DNA from: Algoriphagus machipongonensis
GTDB taxonomy: Bacteria > Bacteroidota > Bacteroidia > Cytophagales > Cyclobacteriaceae
Reading direction: 5' to 3'
Assembly (NCBI RefSeq): GCF_000166275.1
Contig: NZ_CM001023.1
Coordinates: 4,446,501-4,510,500, forward strand
DNA: 64,000 nt
The position numbers and the translations under genes are program-made. The notes under the pieces are model-generated. The model was not told the DNA's origin. It saw nothing but the letters and a program-made list of their open reading frames with translations, and ran no database searches. Shown in pieces: positions 33,528 to 42,433 of this stretch (position 1 is the first letter of the stretch; the number at the start of each line of letters is the position of its first letter).

Positions 33528-35234
33528 TTATAGGTTATTTTTCTTCAATTCGGATACTGCAAAATTGGCTGCTCTGGCGGTCAAAGCCATATAAGTCAAA
33601 GATGGGTTGACACAAGAGGAAGAGGTCATACAAGCACCATCTGTGACAAACACATTGTTGGCACCATGCACCTGATTATTCCCATTCAAAACAGAGGTTT
33701 TCGGATCACGTCCCATTCTTGCTGTGCCCATTTCATGGATTCCGTAGCCCATCTCATGTTCATTGTCAAAGTCCGTGATATCCTGAAGCCCTGCTCTCTC
33801 GAGCATTTCCTTCGCATCTTTTCTAATCTGCTTGTTCATCGCCAGCTCATTCTCTCCCCATTCCGCATCGATTGACAAGGTCGGCTGTCCCCACTTATCC
33901 AAGACCTCTTTGTTGAGATAAACTTTGTTTTCATGATTGGGAAGACATTCTGCAAATCCCGTGATAAAGAATTCCCATGGTCCCGGCTTCATCAATCCAT
34001 CTTTGAAATCCGCTCCAAAGTTCTCCTGATTGGATCCAGCTCCCCAACCTGCTCTTCCTCCACTCCCTTGGAAACCAAATCCTCGGACAAAGTTGTCTGT
34101 CTTGGTTTGCTCATCGAGGTTGTAATATCTCGGAATATAAATCCCGTTAGGTCTTCTTCCCTTGTAATATTGATCTTCGAAGCCAGGCACTTTGCCCATG
34201 GCTCCCACTCGGTAGGTATGATCCATTAGGTTATGACCTAATTCACCGCTTGCATTTCCCAAACCATTTGGGTGTCGATCTGAGGTAGAATTCATCAAGA
34301 TCTGCGTAGAGCTCAATGTGGAAGCATTACAGAAAATAATTTTAGCATGGTACTCCATGAATTCGCCAGTTTCAGAATCAATGATTCTTACCCCGGTAGC
34401 TTTGCCACTCTCATCGTCATAAATAATAGACTGCGCGATAGAAAATGGTCGAATGGTCAAATTCCCTGTTGCATTTGCTGCTGGGAGTGTCACGGCATTA
34501 CTGCTAAAATAAGCCCCATAAGGACAGCCTCGGTCACATCGGTTTCTGAACTGACACTTACCTCTACCATTGATCGGCTCGGTCAAATGCGCCACCCTTC
34601 CGATGATCATATTTCTGCCATTGTACTCCTTTTCGATGCGCTCTTTCACATGCTTTTCCACACAGTTGAGCTCCATCGGAGGAAGAAAATGGCTATCTGG
34701 CAATTGAGGCAAGCCCAAAGCTTCCCCACTGATGCCGGCAAATTTCTCCACGTGCGTATACCATGGAGCCAAATCATTATATCTAATTGGCCAATCAACT
34801 CCATGGCCATCTTTTAAATTTGCTTCAAAATCAAGGTCAGACCAGCGATAGCATTGTTTCCCCCAAAGCAAGGACCTTCCTCCCATTTGATGGGCTCTCA
34901 CCCAAAGAAAAGGCTTTACCTCCGTATAGGGATTTTCAACATCATTGGCATGAAAATGCTCATTATTGGCACCAATAAATCCTGATCGGATGCCTTTAGG
35001 GTGTTTTGCTTTTTGTTCTGGAGTCAAACTTCCCCGAAGCTCGGTATCCCAAGGATCCAAAGTCATCGTGGGATAATCAGTGACATGCTCTACAATTCTT
35101 CCTCTCTCCAGTACCAGGGTTTTCAACCCCTTTTCACAAAGTTCTTTCGCAGCCCAGCCACCACTTATTCCCGATCCGATCACGATCGCATCATAAGTCA
35201 TGTCTTGTTTTGCGTCAATATTAAAATTGGCCAT
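33528..35234 (-). CDS. GMC-family FAD-dependent oxidoreductase (sugar/alcohol dehydrogenase large subunit)
   Basis: The 568-aa protein has an N-terminal FAD-binding motif (YDAIVIGSGISGGWAAKEL). The C-terminus carries the GMC catalytic pattern HEMGTARMG with CVNPSLTYMALTARAA. It resembles the large subunit of Bacteroidota gluconate/glucose-type dehydrogenases. It has no signal peptide of its own, so it is probably co-exported with the Tat-tagged subunit 3 encoded three bases downstream. The electron acceptor would be a cytochrome or quinone (inference). The exact sugar substrate is unknown. Confidence 0.9.
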   Translation of the reverse strand: MANFNIDAKQDMTYDAIVIGSGISGGWAAKELCEKGLKTLVLERGRIVEHVTDYPTMTLDPWDTELRGSLTPEQKAKHPKGIRSGFIGANNEHFHANDVENPYTEVKPFLWVRAHQMGGRSLLWGKQCYRWSDLDFEANLKDGHGVDWPIRYNDLAPWYTHVEKFAGISGEALGLPQLPDSHFLPPMELNCVEKHVKERIEKEYNGRNMIIGRVAHLTEPINGRGKCQFRNRCDRGCPYGAYFSSNAVTLPAANATGNLTIRPFSIAQSIIYDDESGKATGVRIIDSETGEFMEYHAKIIFCNASTLSSTQILMNSTSDRHPNGLGNASGELGHNLMDHTYRVGAMGKVPGFEDQYYKGRRPNGIYIPRYYNLDEQTKTDNFVRGFGFQGSGGRAGWGAGSNQENFGADFKDGLMKPGPWEFFITGFAECLPNHENKVYLNKEVLDKWGQPTLSIDAEWGENELAMNKQIRKDAKEMLERAGLQDITDFDNEHEMGYGIHEMGTARMGRDPKTSVLNGNNQVHGANNVFVTDGACMTSSSCVNPSLTYMALTARAANFAVSELKKNNL

Positions 35235-35336
35235 AGGTTTACATTAATTTCGGGTTTAAGTTAGCTATTTCTTCAAAATAGCAAGGGTATAAAATCGCAA
35301 CAATTGGTATCACAAATGTTTCATGGACCCTGTCAC

Positions 35337-35366
35337 TTTGTAAAAAGCCCTTAATTTTATCCTTTG
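35337..35366 (+). promoter_or_regulatory. Bacteroidota-type promoter before the DinB-like gene
   Basis: A TTTG (35337-35340) lies 17 bases before TATCCTTTG (35358-35366), which resembles the -33/-7 elements used by Bacteroidota, with one extra base between TA and TTTG. The start codon is 14 bases further. Similar TATACTTTG boxes lie at 23660-23668 and 47856-47864. Confidence 0.4.
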
Positions 35367-35380
35367 AACAACAATTAATT

Positions 35381-35836
35381 ATGGAAGCAACACTCAAATC
35401 TTGGAAAACCAGTCGTCAACTTCTCCTAAAATTTTTAGAAGAATATGATACTACCCAATTGAATAAAATCCCAGAAGGATTTAGCAATAACTTGATTTGG
35501 AATATAGGGCATATCATCGTGGCACAGCAAGGTCTTGTTTATAAATCCTCTGGCTTGGAAGGGTACATTTCTGATGAATTATTTGATTTGTATAAGCCCG
35601 GCACGAAACCCAGTGGAAATACGAGTCCCGAGGAAATCCAAACCTTAAAGAACTTATTGACTGAGCTGATTCCATTAACGCTAAAAGATCTGGAAGCGGG
35701 CGTTTTTGTCAACTACAAGGAGCGCAAAACTGCCACAGGTTTCCACTTAGCCAATGTTCAGGATGCCTTAGAATTCAATAATTTTCACGAAGGACTACAT
35801 ATGGGATACATGATGAGCATCAGAAAGTTTCTTTAA
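35381..35836 (+). CDS. DinB superfamily protein
   Basis: The 151-aa cytoplasmic protein has the four-helix-bundle layout of DinB proteins. The three likely metal-binding His residues are in LIWNIGHIIVAQQG and NNFHEGLHMGYM. Relatives act as thiol-dependent S-transferases or metal-dependent hydrolases; the reaction is unknown here. It has its own promoter-like sequence and is followed by a short gap before the peptidase. Confidence 0.85.
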   Translation: MEATLKSWKTSRQLLLKFLEEYDTTQLNKIPEGFSNNLIWNIGHIIVAQQGLVYKSSGLEGYISDELFDLYKPGTKPSGNTSPEEIQTLKNLLTELIPLTLKDLEAGVFVNYKERKTATGFHLANVQDALEFNNFHEGLHMGYMMSIRKFL

Positions 35837-35908
35837 TATTGAATCAAAATACCTGTTCAATTTTGATCTAGACTCCCATTTTCTCAACAATTGACTTAAT
35901 TTTCAACT

Positions 35909-37195
35909 ATGAAAAAATTCACCCTTCTTTTATCCCTTCTATGTTTATTCACCTCTCTCCAGGCCCAAAATCTTTCGGAGATAGAGGAAAAACTCCTAGC
36001 GGAAGTTGAAAAAAATTACGAGGAAACAGTTGCCTTGCTGGAAGAAGTGACCAATATCAATTCAGGGTCATTAAATCTCGAAGGTGTAGAAGCGGTCTCT
36101 AAGGTTTTTGAAAGAGAATTTCAAAAGATCGGATTTGAAACAGAGTGGTACAAATTGCCAGCTGAGGTGAAGCGATCAGGGCATTTTATTGCCACAAGAA
36201 AAGGGAATAAAGGAAAGAAGATATTTATCATAGGACACTTGGACACCGTCTTTGAAAAAGACATGCCCTTTTCACCTTTTACCTATATCAATGATTCCAC
36301 CGCTACTGGGCAAGGAGTCAATGACATGAAGGGTGGGGATGTGATGGCCTTTGCCAGTTTAAAAGCATTACATGATTTGGGTTTACTGGAAGATCGTACG
36401 ATTACTGTCTACTTCACAGGAGATGAGGAAAGCTCTGGGGACGAAGAGATTTCTAGACGTGATTTCATTGCCCGAGCAAAAGAACATGATGTCGCCCTAG
36501 CCTTTGAAACCACTCAAAGCTTTGGGATCACCACGGTGGCTCGAAGAGGAAGCAGTGGCTGGACTTTAAAAACTTCCGGAAAGCAATCTCACTCCAGTGG
36601 CGTTTTCCGTGAATCAGTAGGATATGGAGCGATCTACGAAGCCGCTAGAATTTTGACAGAATTCCGTGAAGAATTGGCTGGAGAGCAATATTTAACTTTC
36701 AATCCAGGCCAAATCATCGGAGGATCCGATATCAGCTATAACTCCGAATCTGGAAAGGGAGAAGCCATGGGAAAAACCAATATTGTGGCGAGAGAGGCTT
36801 TGGTCACTGGTGATTTAAGATTTTTAGGGGAAGAGCAAAAGGAGATTGCCAGAGAGAAAATGAAGAAAATCGTCGCCAAAAACCTAAACCAAACGGATGC
36901 AGAAATCATTTTTGAAGATGGTTTGCCATCGATGATTCCTACGGAAGGGAATTATGCTTTGGCAGAGCAATTGAACCAGCTGAGTCAAGACATGGGTTTG
37001 GGACCTGTAGAGCCTGGAGATCCTGGAAGCAGAGGTGCTGGAGACATTTCTTTTGTAGCCAATTACCTGGATTGTCTGGATGGCTTGGGAGCCTCAGGCA
37101 AAGGCGCACATGCCCCTGGAGAAACCATCAACATGAATGAATACCCTGCTTTGATCAAGAGAAGCACGTTATTCCTTTACCGCTTAACACGTTAA
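35909..37195 (+). CDS. Secreted M20 family metallopeptidase (glutamate carboxypeptidase-like)
   Basis: The 428-aa protein starts with a signal peptide (MKKFTLLLSLLCLFTSLQA). M20 metal-binding motifs are IFIIGHLDTVFE (His/Asp), GQGVNDMKGGD and FTGDEESSGDEE. A dimerisation domain with SSGVFRESVGYGAIYEAA follows. It resembles periplasmic Zn carboxypeptidases that release C-terminal glutamate, but substrate specificity is not settled. The GH25 gene starts 15 bases downstream, so both may be cotranscribed. Confidence 0.88.
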   Translation: MKKFTLLLSLLCLFTSLQAQNLSEIEEKLLAEVEKNYEETVALLEEVTNINSGSLNLEGVEAVSKVFEREFQKIGFETEWYKLPAEVKRSGHFIATRKGNKGKKIFIIGHLDTVFEKDMPFSPFTYINDSTATGQGVNDMKGGDVMAFASLKALHDLGLLEDRTITVYFTGDEESSGDEEISRRDFIARAKEHDVALAFETTQSFGITTVARRGSSGWTLKTSGKQSHSSGVFRESVGYGAIYEAARILTEFREELAGEQYLTFNPGQIIGGSDISYNSESGKGEAMGKTNIVAREALVTGDLRFLGEEQKEIAREKMKKIVAKNLNQTDAEIIFEDGLPSMIPTEGNYALAEQLNQLSQDMGLGPVEPGDPGSRGAGDISFVANYLDCLDGLGASGKGAHAPGETINMNEYPALIKRSTLFLYRLTR

Positions 37196-37210
37196 TTCGG
37201 AAGACATTAC

Positions 37211-38005
37211 ATGCCACGGAAAAAGTCCCGTAAAATCCCTCTCGGATTGATCACCCTTTTGGTTTTAGTATCATTGGGATCCATTTATCTCGTTTATAAC
37301 ACCTGGAAAAAATTACACCATACTCCTTACTTCGCCAATAAACCAGCATCGGAGCAAGAAGCTTTAAAGTTTGATTACATCTTCAAAACCCAAGCGGAAG
37401 GCATTTTAGGGATTGACATTTCACATTACCAAGGTAAAATCAACTGGAACATTCTAGAGTTACAGATCAAAGACCGGCCGGTGGAATTTTTTGTTTTCCG
37501 GGCAACTATGGGTGATGACCAAGACAAACTTTTTAAAGAATATTGGAAGGCATTGGATACCGCCAAAATAGCTCGAGGTGCCTATCACTATTATCGCCCA
37601 AATGAAAATAGCACCAAACAGGCTGAGAATTTTATCAACACGGTAAAATTAAAACCCGGAGACCTCCGCCCTATTTTAGACATTGAGAGAAACTCGACGA
37701 TTCAGTCCCAAGCCCGCCTGCGAGAGGGAATAAAAAACTGGCTCAACCTAGTAGAAAACCATTTCGGGGTCAAACCCATTCTTTATACCAGTGACACCTT
37801 CAACCAACATGTACTTTTAGGGAATGGCTTTGAAGATTATCCTCTTTGGGTAGCAAATTATAACCCCATCCAAGAACCGGAAAGTGACTATTGGGTGATA
37901 TGGCAGTTTTCAGAAAAAGGCAAAATGAAAGGTATTTCTGAGGATGTAGATTTAAACATATTAAGAGGAGGAAAAACGACATTGGATGCTTTACTTCTAA
38001 AGTAA
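37211..38005 (+). CDS. GH25 lysozyme-like protein with N-terminal membrane anchor
   Basis: The 264-aa protein has an N-terminal transmembrane segment (LGLITLLVLVSLGSIYLVY) and then a GH25 domain from about residue 70. The catalytic pattern is ILGIDISHYQGKINW with Asp early in the domain, and LRPILDIERN (D-x-E) later. WVIWQFSEKGKMKG and DVDLNIL are typical near the end. It would cut the glycan strands of peptidoglycan in the periplasm. The neighbouring exported peptidase suggests a shared role in wall or peptide turnover (inference). Confidence 0.9.
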   Translation: MPRKKSRKIPLGLITLLVLVSLGSIYLVYNTWKKLHHTPYFANKPASEQEALKFDYIFKTQAEGILGIDISHYQGKINWNILELQIKDRPVEFFVFRATMGDDQDKLFKEYWKALDTAKIARGAYHYYRPNENSTKQAENFINTVKLKPGDLRPILDIERNSTIQSQARLREGIKNWLNLVENHFGVKPILYTSDTFNQHVLLGNGFEDYPLWVANYNPIQEPESDYWVIWQFSEKGKMKGISEDVDLNILRGGKTTLDALLLK

Positions 38006-38076
38006 TAGCGTTTAATAATTACAATCCATTGGATTAAAAATCGGAAGGACTTAAATTCCTGTTTAAACCCTTAATA

Positions 38077-39579
38077 ATGAAAAAGTTTTTACTGATTTTT
38101 ATTCTCCTACCCCTCTGCCATTTTTCAATATTTGCACAGCAGGATACTCCAAATATCCTGTTTTTGATAGCGGACGATTGGTCCTTTCCTCATGCCGGAG
38201 TCTATGGAGATCAAGTGGTACAAACACCGACCTTTGACCGATTGGCAAAAGAAGGTGCCTTATTTACGAATGCCTATACCGCCTCTCCATCTTGCTCTCC
38301 TTCGCGAGCGTCTATCCTATTAGGTAGATACCCTCATCAAAATGAGGATGGTGGTAATCTTTGGTCTGAATTCCCAGCCCAATACCCCAGTTATGTATCC
38401 ATTCTTGAGGAAGCAGGATATTTTACGGGTTCCACTAGAAAAGGCTGGGGTCCCGGAGACTTCAAAGTAAGAGGTATGAATCACAATCCAGCTGGTAAAA
38501 ACTTCGATGATTTCAAATCTTTTCTTGCTGCTAAGCCCAAAAATCAACCCTTTACCTTTTGGTTTGGGAGCACAGATCCACACCGGACTTATGAAACAAA
38601 TACTGGGATTAGAACAGGTATGTATTTGGAAGACGTCAAAGTCCCAGGATTCTTCCCTGACAATGACTGCGTGAGAAACGACATTTTGGATTATTATTTT
38701 GAGGTAGAAAGATTTGACAGGGAAAGCGGACACCTGATCAAAATGCTGGAAGAAGCTGGCATGCTGGACAACACTATTATTGTCATGACCAGTGACAATG
38801 GAATGCCTTTCCCCAGGGCTAAAGCCAATTTATATGATTACGGTACGAGAATGCCATTAGTGATTCGTTGGCCTGAAAAAATAAAAGCGGGAACGGTTAT
38901 AAATGATTTTGTCAACTTCGTTGATTTTGCTCCCAGTTTTGTAGAAGCAGCCGGACTCCATCAGGAAAGCATGAGTGGTCAATCACTGTGGCCGCTTTTG
39001 GCAGGTGAAAAGCAGGATAGAGATCAGGTATTCCTAGAGCGTGAAAGGCATGCAAATGTTAGAAAAGGCGACCTTTCTTATCCGATGAGAGCTATCCGAG
39101 ACCATCGATACTTGTACATCAGAAATATGATGCCTGAGAGAAATCCTGCGGGAGATTCCACAGTCCATCAATCTGTGGGACAATATGGCGACGTGGATAA
39201 TTCCATTACCAAGTATTTGATTATGAATATGGAAGGTAAAGCAGTAGCTGGCCAACCGGATTATTTCAAACTTGCCTTTGAAAAGCGGCCGGAAGAAGAG
39301 CTTTATGATATCATTAACGATCCCTACCAGTTGAATAATCTTGCGAATGATAAATCATTGTCAGAAGTAAAAAGCCAAATGAGAAGTAAACTTCAGAACT
39401 GGATGACAGAAACTGGTGATCTTCGAGCAAAGGAGCCCAGGAGTCTATATTGGGACAATGTCCGATATACTCCTGAGTATCAATTGACCAACTATGACTT
39501 CAAGAAAAGGCTTCTGGAGTATCTAATCATGCCTCCGTTTGGGAAAGATGCCAAAAATGGTATCCCCTGCCTGGAATAA
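38077..39579 (+). CDS. Secreted sulfatase
   Basis: The 500-aa sulfatase has a signal peptide (MKKFLLIFILLPLCHFSIFA). The formylglycine motif is C73-S-P-S-R (PSCSPSRASILLGR), and the metal-binding Asp pair is at D33-D34 (LIADDWSF); later ligands are in MTSDNGMPF. It would hydrolyse sulfate esters from polysaccharides or other substrates. It needs a sulfatase-maturating enzyme, not present in the window. It is convergent with a second sulfatase one base away. Confidence 0.92.
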   Translation: MKKFLLIFILLPLCHFSIFAQQDTPNILFLIADDWSFPHAGVYGDQVVQTPTFDRLAKEGALFTNAYTASPSCSPSRASILLGRYPHQNEDGGNLWSEFPAQYPSYVSILEEAGYFTGSTRKGWGPGDFKVRGMNHNPAGKNFDDFKSFLAAKPKNQPFTFWFGSTDPHRTYETNTGIRTGMYLEDVKVPGFFPDNDCVRNDILDYYFEVERFDRESGHLIKMLEEAGMLDNTIIVMTSDNGMPFPRAKANLYDYGTRMPLVIRWPEKIKAGTVINDFVNFVDFAPSFVEAAGLHQESMSGQSLWPLLAGEKQDRDQVFLERERHANVRKGDLSYPMRAIRDHRYLYIRNMMPERNPAGDSTVHQSVGQYGDVDNSITKYLIMNMEGKAVAGQPDYFKLAFEKRPEEELYDIINDPYQLNNLANDKSLSEVKSQMRSKLQNWMTETGDLRAKEPRSLYWDNVRYTPEYQLTNYDFKKRLLEYLIMPPFGKDAKNGIPCLE

Positions 39580-39580
39580 G

Positions 39581-41227
39581 TTATTCAACAATCACTGCCT
39601 CAATGGATGGTTCGAATCCTATTCTATGGGCCAAAACATACAATGAATCTCCTTTATTTATTTCAAAGGGTTTCGTATAAACCGACCAAACATCTGAGGA
39701 AGATTTTCTATATCCAATGGACGCACTGGGTGTTGGAGACCTCAATGCCACCAGGCCGTCCTCGTAAAGAATAATTGCCGGCTCCGTCACTGGAGGAGTC
39801 GCTTGTCCACCCCACCATTCTCTGACCATTGCCACTTCATTTTTCGATCCCAAATCACCATAATAATTGACCCATTTTAGATGCGCTTCTCTCATCTCTT
39901 CAAGCTTTGCCTGATACTCTGGATTATCCGCAAGGTTATTGAATTCCCAAGGGTCCGTTTGGGTGTCGTACAATTCTTCCTTTGGTTTTGTTTCATCAAA
40001 CCATCGCTCCTGATCCGGCGTCAACTTTCCTTCCTCATGCAATTCCAGAAGATGAACCATCAGGGGATTATTAAGCCTGTATTGAATGTTTTGGTAATTG
40101 GGCTTATTGATCATGTAATTCCGAATGTATTTATACCTACCATCACTGACGGCTCTTACGCGGTCATATTCTGAATCCATTCGATCTCTTGCGGCATAGA
40201 CATAGTCTCTTTCCGCTGATTTTTGATCTCCCAAAAATGCTTGCCCTTGCATGGTCGGCGGAATTTTTATTCCAGCCAAGGATAAGACGGTTGGGCCAAA
40301 ATCCACAAAACTAACCAATTCATTGGTTACCGAGCCTGCCTCTAAAAATGGTGCTTTTATCATTAATGGAATTTTCAGACCTCGGTCATAAAGCTCTCTC
40401 TTGTAATAGGGCATTCCATCCCCATGATCCGAATAGTAAAAGATAATCGTGTTTTCATATAGCCCTGCATCCTTTAATTCCTGTAGCAGCTCTCCAACTT
40501 GCGTATCCATTCTCATGACATTGGTAATAAATCTAGCCAAGGTTCTTCTCGAAATAGAATCATCAGGATAAACAGGCGGAACCACTACCGAATCCGGATC
40601 TACCAATAAGGGTTCATCTTCTCTAGCCCAAACCTGAGATTCATGAGAGATCGTCAAGTTGAAAATTGAAAAAAACGGTTGCTCAGGATCAGGTCTATTT
40701 TTCCAGTGAGCATTTTTACTGCTTTCATCCCACATGGTTTTGGGGGCTTCAAACTGGTAATCTTCCTTGGAATTATTAGTCGTATAATATCCAATCATTC
40801 TTAAATACTCAGGGAAGCCTCGCATACCATCGGGAAGTACTGTTGAATAGGCTTTAAATCCGGGAGGATAATATTCCAATGCACTTGCAGACATTCCTGT
40901 TGTCCTCATATGCATTGCCCCGATAGAAGTCTGATAGGCTCCTGTAATAATAGCAGCTCGACTCGGTGCACAAACACCTGCGGTGGAAAAGGCATTGGTA
41001 TACCTCAAGCTTTCTTTTGCAAATTGATCCAGTACCGGCGTATCTCCCCCTGTTCCTCCATAAGCTCCCAAATGCTCAGGCGACATATCCTCATTGACTA
41101 TCCAAACTATATTGGGTCTTTCAGGATAGATTTTGCTATTCACAGTATCTTCCGGGGAATCACAGGAAAACATTCCAAAGCAAATAATGGTCAGTGCCGA
41201 AATGAGATTACTAATCGAAATTTTCAT
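39581..41227 (-). CDS. Sulfatase lipoprotein
   Basis: The 548-aa sulfatase has a lipoprotein signal (ALTIICFGMFSC, Cys22). The formylglycine motif is C86-A-P-S-R (AGVCAPSRAAIITGAYQ). Metal-binding residues are in VWIVNEDMSPEHLGAYGG and IIFYYSDHGDGMP. The C-terminus has an extra beta-rich tail (VWSVYTKPFEINKGDSLYV) that resembles a chitobiase-type or Ig-like domain. It is probably exposed outside the membrane. It belongs to a different branch from the sulfatase ending one base away, so the pair may act on different linkages. Confidence 0.92.
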   Translation of the reverse strand: MKISISNLISALTIICFGMFSCDSPEDTVNSKIYPERPNIVWIVNEDMSPEHLGAYGGTGGDTPVLDQFAKESLRYTNAFSTAGVCAPSRAAIITGAYQTSIGAMHMRTTGMSASALEYYPPGFKAYSTVLPDGMRGFPEYLRMIGYYTTNNSKEDYQFEAPKTMWDESSKNAHWKNRPDPEQPFFSIFNLTISHESQVWAREDEPLLVDPDSVVVPPVYPDDSISRRTLARFITNVMRMDTQVGELLQELKDAGLYENTIIFYYSDHGDGMPYYKRELYDRGLKIPLMIKAPFLEAGSVTNELVSFVDFGPTVLSLAGIKIPPTMQGQAFLGDQKSAERDYVYAARDRMDSEYDRVRAVSDGRYKYIRNYMINKPNYQNIQYRLNNPLMVHLLELHEEGKLTPDQERWFDETKPKEELYDTQTDPWEFNNLADNPEYQAKLEEMREAHLKWVNYYGDLGSKNEVAMVREWWGGQATPPVTEPAIILYEDGLVALRSPTPSASIGYRKSSSDVWSVYTKPFEINKGDSLYVLAHRIGFEPSIEAVIVE

Positions 41228-41337
41228 AATTGAAATCAGAAGTTGGGGCTATAAGTTAAGATAGGATTTTTCGTAGGAAAGCCAATAAACCATAAGCCAC
41301 AAAATAACTAGAACTTCTTATCTTTAATAGATACGCT

Positions 41338-42297
41338 ATGAATGGAACAGTTCTCCCCCTTTTTCTTGGTGGGCTTACAATTTTTGTTTTTTCGATATCC
41401 CAATTATCGGGTGTTTTAGAAAGCTTTTTCTCAGAAAAAACGAGACATTATATCTACCGATATACACGAAATAGCTGGATGTCTGCCCTTGTGGGAATTC
41501 TAGTCACCATCTTAATGGGCTCTTCTTCAGCGGTGATTATTCTTACCATCATTTTAATCAATGCCAAAGCTTTAAATTTCAAACAATCTATTGGTATCAT
41601 CCTCGGAGCTAATTTAGGCACTACTTTCACCAGTCAACTGATCGCATTAGATATTTCCAATTATGCATTTATCCCGCTTATTGTGGGTTTGATGATACAG
41701 CTTTTTCTCAAGAAAAAACCTTATTCCAGCTATGGGAAAATCCTGTTTTATTTCGGGATGCTATTTTTTGGGTTATTTATCATGGAAGAATCTGTGATGC
41801 CTTTAAGAGAAAGTGACCTATTCGAAACTTGGGTGGCAAAAATAGAAGGAAACCCATTTCAAGGGGCATGGGTAGGAGGATTGATCACCCTATTAATCCA
41901 ATCCTCAAGTGCCACGGTAGGCATTGCTATTTTATTAGGGAAACAAGGCTTAATTAATGCTGCAGGAGGAGTTTCTCTGATGCTTGGGGCAGAACTCGGC
42001 ACTTGCTCAGATACACTTTTAGCCACTATAAAAGGTTCCAGAGCAGCAATAAGAGCAGGCGTTTTTCATTTGATTTTTAATCTAATCAGTATCTCTCTCG
42101 GTTTGTTGCTTTTTGACCAATTTTTGGAGCTGGTGATCTATGTTTCAAGAAATTCAAATTTGGATCAAATCATTGCCAATGGACATATCCTTTTTAATAG
42201 TTTGGGAGTCTTGCTCTTTTTCCCATTCATTGGATTTTTTGAAAAACTGCTGGTAAAACTTATCCCAGACAAACAGTTGATCGAAAAGGCTCCATAA
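41338..42297 (+). CDS. Na/Pi-cotransporter family membrane protein
   Basis: The 319-aa integral membrane protein contains two inverted copies of the Na/Pi cotransport repeat: GSSSAVIILTIILINAK with GANLGTTFTSQLIAL in the first half, and QSSSATVGIAILLG with GAELGTCSDTLLATIKG in the second. The first repeat has GSSS instead of the usual QSSS. About eight membrane segments are expected. It likely moves phosphate or a similar anion with sodium. A TATCTTTA promoter-like box lies at 41319-41326. Confidence 0.88.
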   Translation: MNGTVLPLFLGGLTIFVFSISQLSGVLESFFSEKTRHYIYRYTRNSWMSALVGILVTILMGSSSAVIILTIILINAKALNFKQSIGIILGANLGTTFTSQLIALDISNYAFIPLIVGLMIQLFLKKKPYSSYGKILFYFGMLFFGLFIMEESVMPLRESDLFETWVAKIEGNPFQGAWVGGLITLLIQSSSATVGIAILLGKQGLINAAGGVSLMLGAELGTCSDTLLATIKGSRAAIRAGVFHLIFNLISISLGLLLFDQFLELVIYVSRNSNLDQIIANGHILFNSLGVLLFFPFIGFFEKLLVKLIPDKQLIEKAP

Positions 42298-42433
42298 AAA
42301 ATATTGTATCGGGTTATTATTTGATTTCCAAATAATAAACTTAAAATATAGAGATAATCAATCGCAACAAAATATTTTGTATTCGTCGCAAGCTTTGGTA
42401 AATTATATTTTTTAATGTAATAAACCCAGATCT

